Positions 12,801-23,341 of a stretch of DNA of 64,000 nucleotides are shown here, in pieces. Positions within the stretch are counted from its first letter, which is position 1, and each line of letters opens with the position of its first letter. Below the pieces are notes generated by a model that saw nothing but the letters and a program-made list of their open reading frames with translations, had not been told where the DNA came from and did not search any database. Made by a program: the position numbers and the translations under genes. The stretch is from Sophora flavescens (Eukaryota > Streptophyta > Magnoliopsida > Fabales > Fabaceae), in assembly GCA_030762895.1 (NCBI GenBank), contig CM061062.1, forward strand, positions 100,050,874 through 100,114,873, read 5' to 3'.

Positions 12801-14564
12801 TTTGAGTATTGCAGCTTGAGCACTTGTTCCTCTTTTTTGTATAATCCAGCTTTTTCAGTCATAGAGTTGTCATCGTACAGATCGTTTTGCAGTATCTTAT
12901 TGTACGATTCTGCTTTTTACATTTCTTGATTGTACTATGTTTCTTTTACAGCAAGGTGAAGCATTAAAGCAGATAAAACAAATATGAAGAACAAATATTC
13001 TATTGAAATAAATATCAATCATTTGAAATAAGTTCAAGAGATTCGGATTGAATTTAATTCATCACAAGGCTGGAGCTCGTCTAAAAAGAACTCCATCTAC
13101 TCAGTTATATGAGAGTCTAAGTCTATTCTATATTTTACTTAGCTTGTCTGATGACGTGGCATATCCTTTTTAATATCAAGTCTTCGGACTTGCTATTACT
13201 TAATGAGTTATAAAGATCTCCGTCTAGTGACGTGGCGGTTAGAGCTCGTCTACTGGATTACTTTGAGTTTTAGTTCATTTTCTTCAACTAATTACTTCCG
13301 TCTACTTACATGGCAAGATGGACGCGCTTATTATCAAGTCTTTGGACTTGTTATACCTAACAAGTTATTGAGGTATTCATCTAGCAAATATTTAGAGCTT
13401 CGTCTACTTTAGTAAGATAGTCTAAAGAAGTAACTTTACCAATGTTTTTGATCGGCCTGTCTATAGGGGTGGACGCGTATTTTTCAATTAGAACTTATCC
13501 TATGTTTCTTTTACTTATATGTAAATATTCCTGCATAACTGAAAGCACGTGTTAGATCTCAAATAACACTTTGCCAAGCAAATTTAATCCTTTTGTTAGC
13601 ATCAAAACTTAGAGATTATTAAATCCAAAGCCACTTTGGTTCCAACAATAAGGATAAGGACAAGAAGAAGCAGAGAAACACTGGCAATATGTCTTTTCCT
13701 GACAGCTGCATAATCAATCCAGCAACAATCAATCTCACCGATCAAAATGTGATTGACTACTGGTTGGCTCAACCAACTGAAGATGTTCAAGAAGATGTTG
13801 CTGTGGACATCTGGAGGACTCACATGGTGGAATGTGCAAAGGAAGCTTCCTCCTCAGGACTGACTATTGAAGAGAAGAAATATATTCCTAAAGTCAGAGG
13901 GAAGTGTGGCCTTGCTTACTGCAGATTCCTCATCTATAAGGACATTATTGACATTCCTGTCATAAGTCCTGTTTTTGAAGAGGACCCTATCCATTGGGGA
14001 AAAGAGTTGCCCCCATCAGTGCTGCAATATGCTACTTCACCTCCACCCTCTCCACCATCAGAGCACACAGATGAAGAGATCATCATTGAGGAAAAGGAAG
14101 TTAAAGAAGTGCAGTCTGTTCCTCAAGTGGAAGTAGTTCAACCTCTAGCTGAGGTTGAAGATGTTGCTGAGTCCATTCCTGGACAAAGCACTTCTGAGAA
14201 GCACTCTTCTCAACCACTGGCCCTTACTGTCATCCATCATCAGGAACAACCTCAACAGTCTAGATCCTTAAGCACCTTTCAAACTCAAGACAATATCCAA
14301 GATTCTGCTGAAAGCTCAAGACCACCTGCTCTACCACAGAACCTTGAAGAGATACTTGGCAAAATAGTTGATGACAGAGTTGGCAAGATAGTTGATGAAA
14401 AGGTTGAGAAGATGACTGATAAAATTAAGGAGGATGTCCAACAACAAGTTCAAACATCAATGGCTCCAACCTTAGAAGTTGTCAACAAAATGCTGGAATT
14501 CCTGATGGATTTCAAGAAAAGCCAGACTCAGAACACTCCACCTCCACCACCTCCTCCTGCCTAA
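9879..14564 (+). pseudogene. SIRE-A env-like ORF (third ORF), interrupted by a solo LTR
   Basis: The ORF sits after pol and before the 3' LTR, where SIRE elements carry a so-called env-like gene of unproven function. Reading starts at ATG 9879 (MASSSTFNVDKLN) and is broken by stops at about 9960, 10003, 10258 and 10396 and by frame changes near 10910. Preserved blocks lie at 10405-10917, 10914-11267, 11592-12026 and 13689-14564. The last block has a region homologous to SIRE-B, a Pro/Glu/Ser-rich linker, an amphipathic coiled-coil-like stretch (about 14340-14500) and a terminal run of prolines. I see no clear signal peptide or fusion peptide. The solo LTR at 12037-13647 splits it. Confidence 0.75.
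12037..13647 (-). mobile_element. Solo LTR of a SIRE-related copia element, antisense
   Basis: On the minus strand it begins TGTTGGAACCAAAG and ends CAACTTCA, 1611 bases, the same length as the SIRE-A LTR but with clear divergence. It is flanked by perfect 5-base repeats ATAAG at 12032-12036 and 13648-13652. With no internal sequence left, it is a solo LTR formed by LTR-LTR recombination after insertion into the env-like ORF. A TATA-like box (TATAAAT, minus strand) lies at about 12631-12638. Two TGACGTGGC motifs lie at 13152-13160 and 13228-13236 on the plus strand. Confidence 0.92.
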
Positions 14565-15125
14565 CCTTAAACTTTTATCTTTCTTTTGTTTAATGTTACT
14601 GACAATGATGGTCCACCCCTTTTACCTTTTTGTCTGATGACAAAAAAGGGGGAGAAAGGAAGAGGAATTAAATTTAATATGAAAAGTTAGTTTCGAAAAA
14701 AAAAAGTATAGATTTGTCTGCATATGCATGTTTCTTTATGTCTATACTTTGACATGATTTGCTATGCTAATATAAATATTGTTCTGATATATATATTTTG
14801 ATTGCTCTGATACTACTTGCTATGATTTATTTATTGATATGATATATCCTAAGTCCATGTGCTCTAACACTGTTTGATATGATATATTTTATTTGCTCTG
14901 AAACTTGTTTAAGTTTGATAAAGTCTTTAAAGCTCTGATACTATACTTAACTGATAAGTAGTTGCACTGATCTGATAAGTTATATATACATGTGCTGCTG
15001 AATTTCTGTCTTATGCCTTTTCTGTTAAAGCTTGTATGCTTTGTCTTAGGGGGAGCTTTGTGAGATCTCTTAGACTTTGATACTCAAATTAAATTAGCTT
15101 TTGTCATCATAAAAAAAAGGGAGAT
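14565..15125 (+). other. SIRE-A 3' untranslated region with two polypurine tracts
   Basis: An upstream tract (GACAAAAAAGGGGGAGAAAG, about 14639-14658) and a terminal tract (AAAAAAAAGGGAGA, about 15111-15124) bracket a T-rich stretch with repeated GATATGATAT-like words. A third G-rich stretch, TTAGGGGGAGC, lies at about 15047. The terminal tract touching the LTR is the expected plus-strand primer. SIRE-B has the same arrangement at 43606-43943. Confidence 0.75.
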
Positions 15126-15492
15126 TGTTGGAACCAAAGTGATTTGGATTTAATTAATCTCTAAGTTTTGATGTTAACAAAATGATTAAATTTGCTTGGC
15201 AAAGTGTTAGTTGAGATCTAACAAGGTTATCTAGTTTTGCAGGATTACTTGAATCTTCTAAGTTATGGAAACTTTGTTGATGTTTCCATATATATCTGCT
15301 TGTACTTGATATTGTGAATCCACGTCCATAAACGAGCTGCTCAATGTTTGGTAAAAATATTTATTTATTTATTTATTTGAGTAGACTGGAACTTAAGTAG
15401 ACGAGGCATGAAAATTTCTAAGTTGGCGGGATATTAAAATATATTCTACTAGACGAAATCTAAGTTGCTTATTGAGTAGACGAGCTTAACTT

Positions 15493-15626
15493 GCCACGTC
15501 ATCAGACGAGATCTTTTTAAGTGAGTAGACAGACTTTAATACCACGTCACTAGACGGAGATCAAAATAACTCACTAAGATATAGCGAGTCCAAAGACTTG
15601 AGTAGACGAGAGGATATGCCACGTCA
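15493..15626 (+). promoter_or_regulatory. Three CCACGTCA (TGACGTGG) ACGT-core motifs in the LTR U3
   Basis: CCACGTCA occurs at about 15494-15501, 15542-15549 and 15619-15626, among repeated AGACGAG words. TGACGTGG is a known G-box/C-box hybrid bound by plant bZIP factors. Binding is inferred from the motif only. The related solo LTR carries two copies at comparable places. Confidence 0.45.
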
Positions 15627-16146
15627 GTGGATGAAGAGAAAAGAAATGTGCTTAGACTTGATTTTACCCATGACCCTATAGACACAGTTTTTAAGTAGAC
15701 GGGTGATAAGCCTTCATAAATGATTTCAATCCGGTCCACAATGAATCACATTTATTTCAAATGATTGATATTTATTTCTAGAGAATTTTGGTACTTCTCA
15801 TTTGTTTTATATGTTTAAAACTTTGTTTCCTTGTGAGAAAATCATAGTACCATCGAGAAAATACAAAAAGCAACACAGTACAATGGGAAATGCAAAACGA
15901 TCTGTACGATAGCACCTTTATGACTGGAAAAAGCTGGAAGTTACACAAAGGAGGAAAAATAGTTTTCAAGGTGCAAATGCTCAGAGCAGTGTGCCTCCAT
16001 TTTGTGCTACCATGATAATCAAGAGTACATTTCAGCATGGCCGCGATCAAGCCATCAGTCACAACGGATATTGTGCATTCAATGCTATCTCTAAACGGGA
16101 AATTCAAAATGACCGTTGAAGCTTTTCAAGAGTAGAAAAAGGTCAC

Positions 16147-16154
16147 TATAAATA
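16147..16154 (+). promoter_or_regulatory. TATA box of the SIRE-A LTR
   Basis: TATAAATA lies about 590 bases before the LTR end, at the same relative place as a TATA-like box in the solo LTR (minus strand, about 12631-12638) and TATATATA at about 55088-55096 in SIRE-B. The U3/R boundary would be roughly 30 bases downstream. Confidence 0.6.
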
Positions 16155-16736
16155 GAAGACCTCAAACACTGAAGAAAAAAACTTTTGTCAATCCAATATT
16201 TGCGAGAACAAGATCTCATTCCTTTCATTCTTTCAAAAGCAAAAGTCTATAATCTTTAGTTTGAATATTGTGAAAATATTCAACAGATATTAAACTTTTA
16301 TATCGTCACACATAGTGATTAACAAGATCATAAGTTAAAATCTTTTTGTTAGAGTTAGATCCTGAAGAGGCTTGGTAAGAAAGGAATACTTGTAGCCTGG
16401 AGATGTGTTGAATACTTGGTTGTAATCTTTTTGGAGAAATAGTGGATAAAACCTTCAATTCGAAGGGACTGGATGTAGCTCTTGGTTGGAAGAGAGTGAA
16501 CCAGGATAAAATCACCAGTGTGAATCTTCTATCCTTAAACTCTTACAGCTTTATTTGTTCATACTGACTGCGGGGTTTGATATTGCTTTTGTTAAGTTTC
16601 AAAAGTTCATTTTCAGTGTGTGCATCTGCTTTAATTATTCTTGTGTGAGAAAAACAGTTTTAAAAGGTTGTTTTAGATCAATTATCAACAAACACAATTC
16701 AACCCCTCCTTCTTGTGTTTTCCTGTGTCAACTTCA

Positions 16737-17621
16737 GACAGGAATACAAAAGATAGGTAATTATAGAAGAACTTCTTCAATCTGAAAAGAATACAGGAAT
16801 GTTCAATATGTAAAAAGATTCTTTAATAGGTTCGTGAGTGTAAAAATCCATAGCTAATACATATTTACAACCACGACAATAATAAAATTCCTTCTTTCAC
16901 GAGAACTCCTAGAGAATTAGGAACTCACAAAATGGATAGTTCCTAACCTTAAGATGATTTATTCTTTGGATAGGGGATTCATAAATAACAAGAAAGTAAA
17001 AGTTCGACAAAATCTAGACTGGATCACTTTCACCAAAAGTAAAAGTGACTAGACTAAGTCTCATCTAGAAACTTCTTTTATCAAGAAAGTGTCTATCCCG
17101 AACAACAACAGGACAGTTCACAAAAATTTCCACAATAATCGGTATAGCACTTGAAATTTGAAAACAAATCACTATCGTTAGAAAAGACATGATCTGACCC
17201 CAACATCTAGACTGATTACATCAATCAAAGAAAAAGGACTGGAATCAATTTCCTTTAAGAAACCTTTATTCTCATAAAGTCAGAGATATTATACATTACT
17301 GATGCCAAATGAAAAGACTTACAACATAAAAGACTTTAGAGAGTCAAATACTCAAGGATACCTACATATGATTCTTCTTTGATCCTATTACAAACTTAAC
17401 ATGTATTAGTCATTAAAGCACGCATCTTACATATAGTATTTCTATACGTAACTACATCTTTGGTCCATGCTTCGATTGTAAAAATAAATTTTGAAGAACT
17501 CTGCAACTGTCCTCCATAAGACCTTCAGGTTGTGAAGTTTTCAACACTACTCCTGATGTAGACTCTTCCCTTTGTCATTGGTTCTTGTGTTGTTGGCAAC
17601 TTTTACAAACCTCGGCGCATT
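16737..17621 (-). other. E1 internal remnant, no recognisable gene
   Basis: This lies downstream of gag in the element's direction. I see only short ORFs, frequent stops, and no protease or RT motif on either strand. It may be decayed 5' pol or unrelated internal sequence. GACAG at 16737-16741 would be the right-hand TSD of SIRE-A if SIRE-A inserted here. Confidence 0.4.
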
Positions 17622-18581
17622 ACAATTCTTCGATAAGTGACCCACTAGATTACAATTGAAACATTTAACCCCTCTTACTGAACAAGTTTTAGCCACATGT
17701 TTTGGGTCTCCACAGTTGTAACATCTTTTGATTTGGCATTGGCTTTGATTCTTTTGGCCTCCACTTCCTGATGCAGTGACATGGTAAGGTTTCTGATTCT
17801 GATCATTTCCTGGGGGTCGGAAATAAGGTTTCCTCTGATTTTGCTTCTCCTTCTTATTCTGCTTACGGAATTAGAATCGAGATGGTCCGCCGGTAGTACC
17901 CGAATAGTCTCTACCTTTCCCTTTCTGCTCCACTTTCCGGCACTACAGACATTTTGATTTCGTATCGTAGGTATCCTTCGAATCTCTTACATTCCCATTC
18001 TTCATCAGATTGAGTTTGGAAGAAACGGAAATACTTGACTAGAAGTTCAAACTTTGTGGTATATTCATCCACGGATAGTTCATTCTGTTGTAATCGTAAG
18101 AACTCGTGTCTCATCTCAACTCTGGTGCTGAGTAAAATACTTATCCAAGAAAACAGTGCGGAAAACACTCCAAGTATATTCCTGGTTAACCGCTTTCAGT
18201 ATGTCTAATCTCCGCACACCAGCATCCTGCATCTCCGAAAAGCAGAGAAAGAGCATACAGAACCTTTGATTCTTTAGGACTGTTGATAAGCTCGAAAATC
18301 CTTTCAAGTTTTTGTATCCATAAGTCAGCCTTCGCATAATTGTCATCTCCATAAAATCGTTGAGGATTCTGATTTCTGAAGTTTGCTAGATTTTTCGCCC
18401 CGGCTGCCAGTTCAGCCTGAACCTGGTCCAGCTCATTCTGGGCAACTACGATAGCAGCAACACTAGTCATAGCCTGAACGGCCTGGTTCATCTGTTCAAT
18501 CACATCTTTCTTGCTGACATAATCACGATCACATCCAAGTCCTTGCCCAATTCCTGGTTCCATAACTGACCTACAAGACAA
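17622..18581 (-). pseudogene. E1 Ty3/gypsy gag (frameshifted)
   Basis: This is the capsid/nucleocapsid gene of E1, read leftwards. Frames 18581-18186, 18352-18116 and 18168-17911 overlap and together give one gag-type protein broken by frameshifts. A likely start is the Met of MEPGIGQG (about 18561). A gag capsid region of the chromovirus type follows (FYGDDNYAKADLWIQKLERI, about 18370-18310). Two CX2CX4HX4C zinc knuckles follow: CYNCGDPKHVAKTC at 17723-17682 and CFNCNLVGHLSKNC at 17663-17622. It lies about 280 bases after the PBS, as expected for gag. Confidence 0.8.
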
Positions 18582-18846
18582 CTCAGTCAGTCCGCAACCA
18601 GAAACTGAAATGTATACTTATGTGTTTGAAACACATTACTTCTAAGAAGTAATTCGGTCAATATACCATCTACTGTTCATAGATTCTTACAATGTCTCGA
18701 CTACCTCAAAACCTATCAGAACACACCTACTTGTATACCATCACACATTGTTTGGATAAAGAAACAATTCAAGCAAGGTCCAACAAGAGATCACACAACA
18801 AAAACCTAACATACCTAATCCCCAAGGCTCCTGAAAGACTCGACCA

Positions 18847-18858
18847 GCTCTGATACCA
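18847..18858 (-). other. E1 primer-binding site, tRNA-iMet type
   Basis: The minus strand reads TGGTATCAGAGC three bases after the LTR end at 18862. It fixes E1's orientation and the inner LTR boundary. Confidence 0.88.
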
Positions 18859-19077
18859 CTCTGTAACACCCCCCTTGGGCATTACTTTGTAACACGTGCG
18901 AAAATAAATTAGAAAGAATTTTGCTGGTTACTGTCGGAAAATTGATTTAGTTGAAGTCGGAAAATCTGGGTGTAAAACAATTTCTTCTAAATACTTCGAT
19001 ACATAACGTACTCATCACAATAGTAAAAATAAAACATATTATTCACAACATAATTTTAAACCATATAAAGGTTTTCA

Positions 19078-19416
19078 AAACACCTACACAAACTTTCTCA
19101 AAACATACCACCCAAAGAAAATCCGAAGCTGGTCGCTATACAAGACACTCACTGATAAGACCTCGTGATCATCCCTATGATCACACATCTCTTTCCGCAA
19201 TCCAGACTTAAGTCTCCAAGTGACTTAAGGTATTCTTCTGCAACATCTGCATTCGTGTACCAAGGTACAACAGTAAAGCAAGAGAACATGTATATGCAAG
19301 GGTGAGTTCCAATATATGGATCTTAAAACGATAACCATATTCACGACACACAAATAACATTTAACATGTATATTCAACAATAAACATTCTATCTACCAAA
19401 GGGTTTCATACCCGAC
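19078..19416 (+). repeat. Left copy of a 339-bp direct duplication of E1 LTR sequence
   Basis: This block, starting AAACACCTAC and ending CATACCCGAC, is repeated at 24566-24904 with about three visible base differences. The two copies bracket the Athila-type element. The left copy ends exactly at the first base of that element's LTR. Confidence 0.92.
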
Positions 19417-20615
19417 TGATCAGCCGCTGGCTCATCTAGTTTTATGACTAGTATGACCATGGTTTTGTGCTAATTATATATCGTTTTCGCCCAAATTAGA
19501 CTTGATTGTCTTCAAGCAGCATTTTGAGTCTGTAAAGTATTTTTACGTTAATTTAGTTGATTTAGAGTCAAATAAAGCACTTATGCTATTTCTTGTTTTT
19601 AGGTTAATAAAGTGGAGCAGTTCTGGAGTTCCTCACCCCGCGAGAAGGCACTTGCCCCGCGAACCAGAAGCGTGACTGTTCCAGAAAGTACAATCCTTTC
19701 TGTCTCGCCCCGCGAAACATTACTCGCCTCGCGAGTAATCCAACCCTGGAAGACCAGAAGCCATCACGGCTTAACCATGTTGAAGGTCACGGGCGTTGCA
19801 GTTTGGAATTTGAAGAAGCTCGCCTCGCGAGAGAACCAAAAGCTGAAGACTGTTCGCATTATTCGCCTCGCGAAGGTGTGCTCGCCTCGCGAGCTCGTGG
19901 AATTCAGAAACTGTATTTAAGCCTGTTTGAAGGCAGAACTGAGAGTTTTGGTTTTTGATCTTTTGTTTTCTTTTTAGTTTAGATAGCTGCGAAATTAGGA
20001 ATGGAGAGCTAGTCTCCTAGGATTAGTCTACTGTAATCGATTTCCATTCACACTTGAGGTTCTGTAATTCCTATTTTGTTTGCTTTTCTCTTTTCAATGC
20101 TATGCTATATATTTCTATTTTCTTAATTCAGGAGTGTATAGTGTTGTGTTGATTTATTTCGGTGATGTTATGTTCCTATAATTAATCGTGTTTGCTTAAT
20201 TCACGTGTGTTCGTTCATGTTCGCTTAGTCCATGAGGGCTTAACCCCGTTTGCTTAATTCGGGAATAGGAACATATATCTGTAGTAGTGATTTCGCTTGT
20301 TAATTGTTGCTACAACCGAAAGGGGATTAGAATCTGCTTAGGGCTTGGAATTTACATGAACTGATGATAGTTGGGAAATCGAGAACAGTAGATTAATCGT
20401 CTTTAGTTATTTGTTAATCTCTTAAACTGCTTTGTTTTCATTGCTCTGCTTTATTTTGTTTCTTTATTTTATTTCATATCCAAACCCCCCAAAACTGATT
20501 TTGTGTTAATAACAACAACCCAAGAGTCCTTGTGAGACGATATCCGAGTTGTCGCTCCCTAAACTACATTTTTATAAAACCGCTCGCTTTTTGGCGCGTG
20601 CGCGACAGCGCGTTC
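19417..20615 (+). repeat. Athila-A 5' LTR
   Basis: It is 1199 bases, TGATCAG to TTCA. Positions 19632-19893 contain seven GC-rich 13-base boxes of consensus CTCGCCYCGCGAR, mostly in pairs whose starts are 19 bases apart. They stand out in an AT-rich LTR. The middle part has repeated TTTGCTTAATTC-like words. Confidence 0.9.
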
Positions 20616-20622
20616 AAAAAAT

Positions 20623-20641
20623 TGGCGCCGTTGCCGGGGAC
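20623..20641 (+). other. Athila-A primer-binding site, tRNA-Asp type
   Basis: TGGCGCCGTTGCCGGGGAC, a few bases after the LTR end, is the Asp-tRNA complement used by Athila, Tat and Ogre lineages. Confidence 0.9.
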
Positions 20642-20699
20642 TCTTGTTGTTATTGACAGAATTAAAAAAATATATATATTTTGCTGAATTTGTCTGATT

Positions 20700-21902
20700 A
20701 TGAATCTTAGTACTGCTTTGGATAATTTACTGTTTGGTGATATGCCTAATGTTTATTATGAGCCACCACCATGCATATATTATCCTGATTTTAGTAACCC
20801 ACCACCATGCACAAATTATCCTAATTTTGATGGGAGTTATGAGTTTAGCAGTGGTTTTGACATGATTGGTGTGAATGAAGTCCATAGCTCTTCTTCTATC
20901 CAGGCCCTTGAGAATAGAATGGATAGGCTCACTTATTTGAAGCAATTGTTTCAGCAGACAAGGTTTTGTGGCATGTGCGGCTCTCCTGAGCACCTGTTTG
21001 AGGCATGCCCCATTCTGACAGAAGATACTTATTTGCCTCGATGCCATGCAATCCATCCTTACAATCAAGGAAATAAGCTTGAGGATAATGAAGAACCTTT
21101 GGTCTTAGATGCATGTGTTGAAAGTGATGGGGTGGAGGAACTTTGTGCTGAATCTCCAGCCATTCGAGCCTTTTCTGATTCTGATTTTCCAATTGTTTCT
21201 GGCTTTGATGATATTTATTCATGTACTGACTGTACTGACACTCACCCCTGTGTTGTTTGTGCTTAGTTTCTTGATTCTACTTTGCAGGGTGATAGTGTGA
21301 GTGAAGCTATTTGTTCAGCCAAAATTCTTGACATCATGGCTACTCCAAATACACCATCCATTGCGCAACCACCCTCCTTAGAACTCAAGCCACTTCCAGA
21401 CATTCAGGCCTTTACTAATTCAGTTTATTGTACCATATGTGTTGATTGTACTAACACTAACCTTTGTGTGGTGTGTGCTGAGAATTCTGCATGTATAACA
21501 GGTGATGAAATTGTTAGCGCAGTGAATGAAGAACGTGCAGAAAATGAAGCAGCACCAGAAACCCTCTCTAACTATTTGCCACCTCCCACTGTGGAGCCAC
21601 CAGCGATGGAGTTCAAGCCTCTGGATTTTACACCCTTGGATATGAAGACACTGTGGCCAGTCCAAGAGGTTGAACCCCACTTTTATTGGGAGGACTTTAT
21701 TGACAAGGTTGAGAAAGAGGTCAACTGTGACCTGAGAGGGAGTGAGAAGTCCGCCGCACTTGGTGGAGTTACGATGATTATCAGGTGCCCACTCCCATAC
21801 TTATGCTTCATGCCATGGGATCCGGGAGGATCATATCGTACTTTGAGCATTCTGTGGCCACTGTATCACAGACAGTGGGATCCCGGTGGAACCGCCCCAT
21901 GA
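20700..21902 (+). pseudogene. Athila-A Cys-rich gag-like reading frame with one internal TAG
   Basis: One frame of about 400 codons runs from ATG 20700, 59 bases after the PBS, to TGA 21900-21902, broken only by a TAG at 21264-21266. The N-terminal half has short Pro/Tyr-rich repeats (PPPCIYYPDF / PPPCTNYPNF) and a CX2CX4HX4C zinc knuckle (CGMCGSPEHLFEAC, about 20970-21010). A Cys-rich block ending CVVCA occurs twice, just before the TAG (about 21220-21263) and again at about 21430-21480. The second half includes LELKPLPD, resembling the linker before RT in Athila polyproteins. I see no capsid fold, protease or polymerase. It is probably a gag remnant fused to a pol linker by deletion; its function is unknown. 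Confidence 0.6.
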
Positions 21903-23341
21903 GTTTTCTCTGAACCTTACTCTTTTTAATTGATTTTCCTTGCTTTATTTTTGTTTTGTTTTCTTTTAGCTCCTGAATAATTTGAGAAGATCAGGAGTAT
22001 GTGTGTTGAGTCTTGTGTCGGCAAACTTGATTGGGTTTTATTGAATTTTCATAGATGATTGCATGTTATGTGTTGACTGTTTTCCCCCTAGGATTTGAAA
22101 ATTGAAAATTTGATCCCCACTTGAAAAATTGAAAATTGAACTTTGAGATATTCTGTTATGATTGCATGATTTATGATAAGTTTGGGGTGATGGGAAGCAC
22201 ACACTAGGGATAGAATCTCGGTCAAACAATTTGCAAAAATGTTCAGGTGAGGATTTGAGCCTCCAGAATGTTTTTAACTGTGTGAATCACTTTTGAGTTG
22301 CACTTTCCTGAATTTGCTTGAATCTCTTTTTTGGTTTGCATGTTTATGTGTTTGCTTCAGATGATTTAAGCATTTTCTTTGTAAATAACCACTTAGCCTA
22401 AAATAACCATCCCTAATGCATGTTCTCTAGTTAGCCCCATTGAGCCTAATTAGCCTGTTAATTCTTGATGACCTTATGTTATAAGCCTAAAATCTGAAAA
22501 ACCATGTTAACCCGATCTTAGGATTAGGAGAGCATGAAAGCTTAACAATAGAATGGTTGCAAGAAACTAAGTTTGGGGTGGCTACAAGGATATGATGTGT
22601 TGTTTGGGATTGAGAAAAAGAAAAAAATAATAATAAAAAGGTTGGAGCCAAGAAAAGAAAAGCAGAAAAACAAGAAAAAAAAAGAATGAAAAAAGAAAAA
22701 AAGAAAAGTGTAAAAATGTTTTAAAAAAAAAGTATTAGAAGAAAAAGGCTGTAGTCACCCAAAGCATAAAGAAAAATGAAGAAAGGAACTTGAGTGAAAA
22801 TTCAAAGTGTAAAAAGTTTCATGCTCTCTTAGTTCCTAGGGACTTAAGCCTAGTACCTTTGTTTATCCTACCCTTGGCCAGGCCCCATTACAACCTTAAA
22901 AGACCTTTTGATGTTGCATGCATGTTTTCCGTGGGGACCATTTTGAGATGAAAATCAAATTCATGGGAAGTGCTCTTAAAAGTGGAATTGAGTGAAATGT
23001 TGATTGCCTGACAAAAACTGAGCGATTAAGTGAAACACTAAATGCCCTTGTGAGGAAGGCGATTGTTTGAATTTGGTGATCTCCCATTTGTGTGCAACTT
23101 GGATCCCTTGCTTAGATTAATGATTGCTTGAATGATGAAGTTCTCAAATGTTTAGAGTAAATGATTGTGGGGATTACTTTGTTTGAAAGGGGGGAACATT
23201 GAAGGAAAAATTATTTTGGTGAATTGCATGAAATTTGTGCGAATTTGATTAAATCTTTTAAGCTTGTCATGTCATGAGTCTTTTTAAGTTTTTGAGTTTT
23301 AGTTTGCTTGGGGACAAGCAAAGTTTAAGTTTGGGGTATTT
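21903..23341 (+). other. Athila-A 3' noncoding region and polypurine tract
   Basis: No supported ORF. A purine-rich stretch dominated by A and G runs from about 22610 to 22745. The phrase AGTTTGGGGT occurs three times (about 22180, 22569 and 23328); the last, directly before the LTR at 23342, is the likely plus-strand primer. The same layout recurs on the minus strand in Athila-B. Confidence 0.65.

Larger units (their letters stand above)
4943..16736 (+). mobile_element. SIRE-A: second SIRE/Maximus-like copia element, 5'-truncated
   Basis: The sequence re-enters gag at the codon equivalent to about position 720 of unit 1, with no LTR, PBS or gag start before it. It then runs through gag, pol, an env-like ORF, two purine tracts and a complete 1611-base LTR (15126-16736). 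The LTR starts TGTTGG and ends CAACTTCA. A solo LTR interrupts its env-like ORF. Its LTR differs substantially from the SIRE-B LTRs, so it is a different copy or subfamily. The sequence after its LTR (GACAG at 16737) belongs to E1, which suggests that it inserted into E1 before losing its 5' end. Confidence 0.8.
15126..16736 (+). repeat. SIRE-A 3' LTR
   Basis: It starts TGTTGG directly after the polypurine tract and ends CAACTTCA, the same end as the other SIRE LTRs here. Length is 1611 bases. The U3 half contains many TAGACGAG/AGACGAG words and three CCACGTCA motifs. A TATAAATA box at 16147-16154 precedes the R/U5 part shared with 1-418. A short TTTA microsatellite lies at about 15358-15380. 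Confidence 0.9.

Noticed and set aside
20727..21222. Minus-strand ORFs opposite the Athila-A reading frame
   Set aside because: The plus frame has the zinc knuckle and follows the PBS; the minus frames show no motif.
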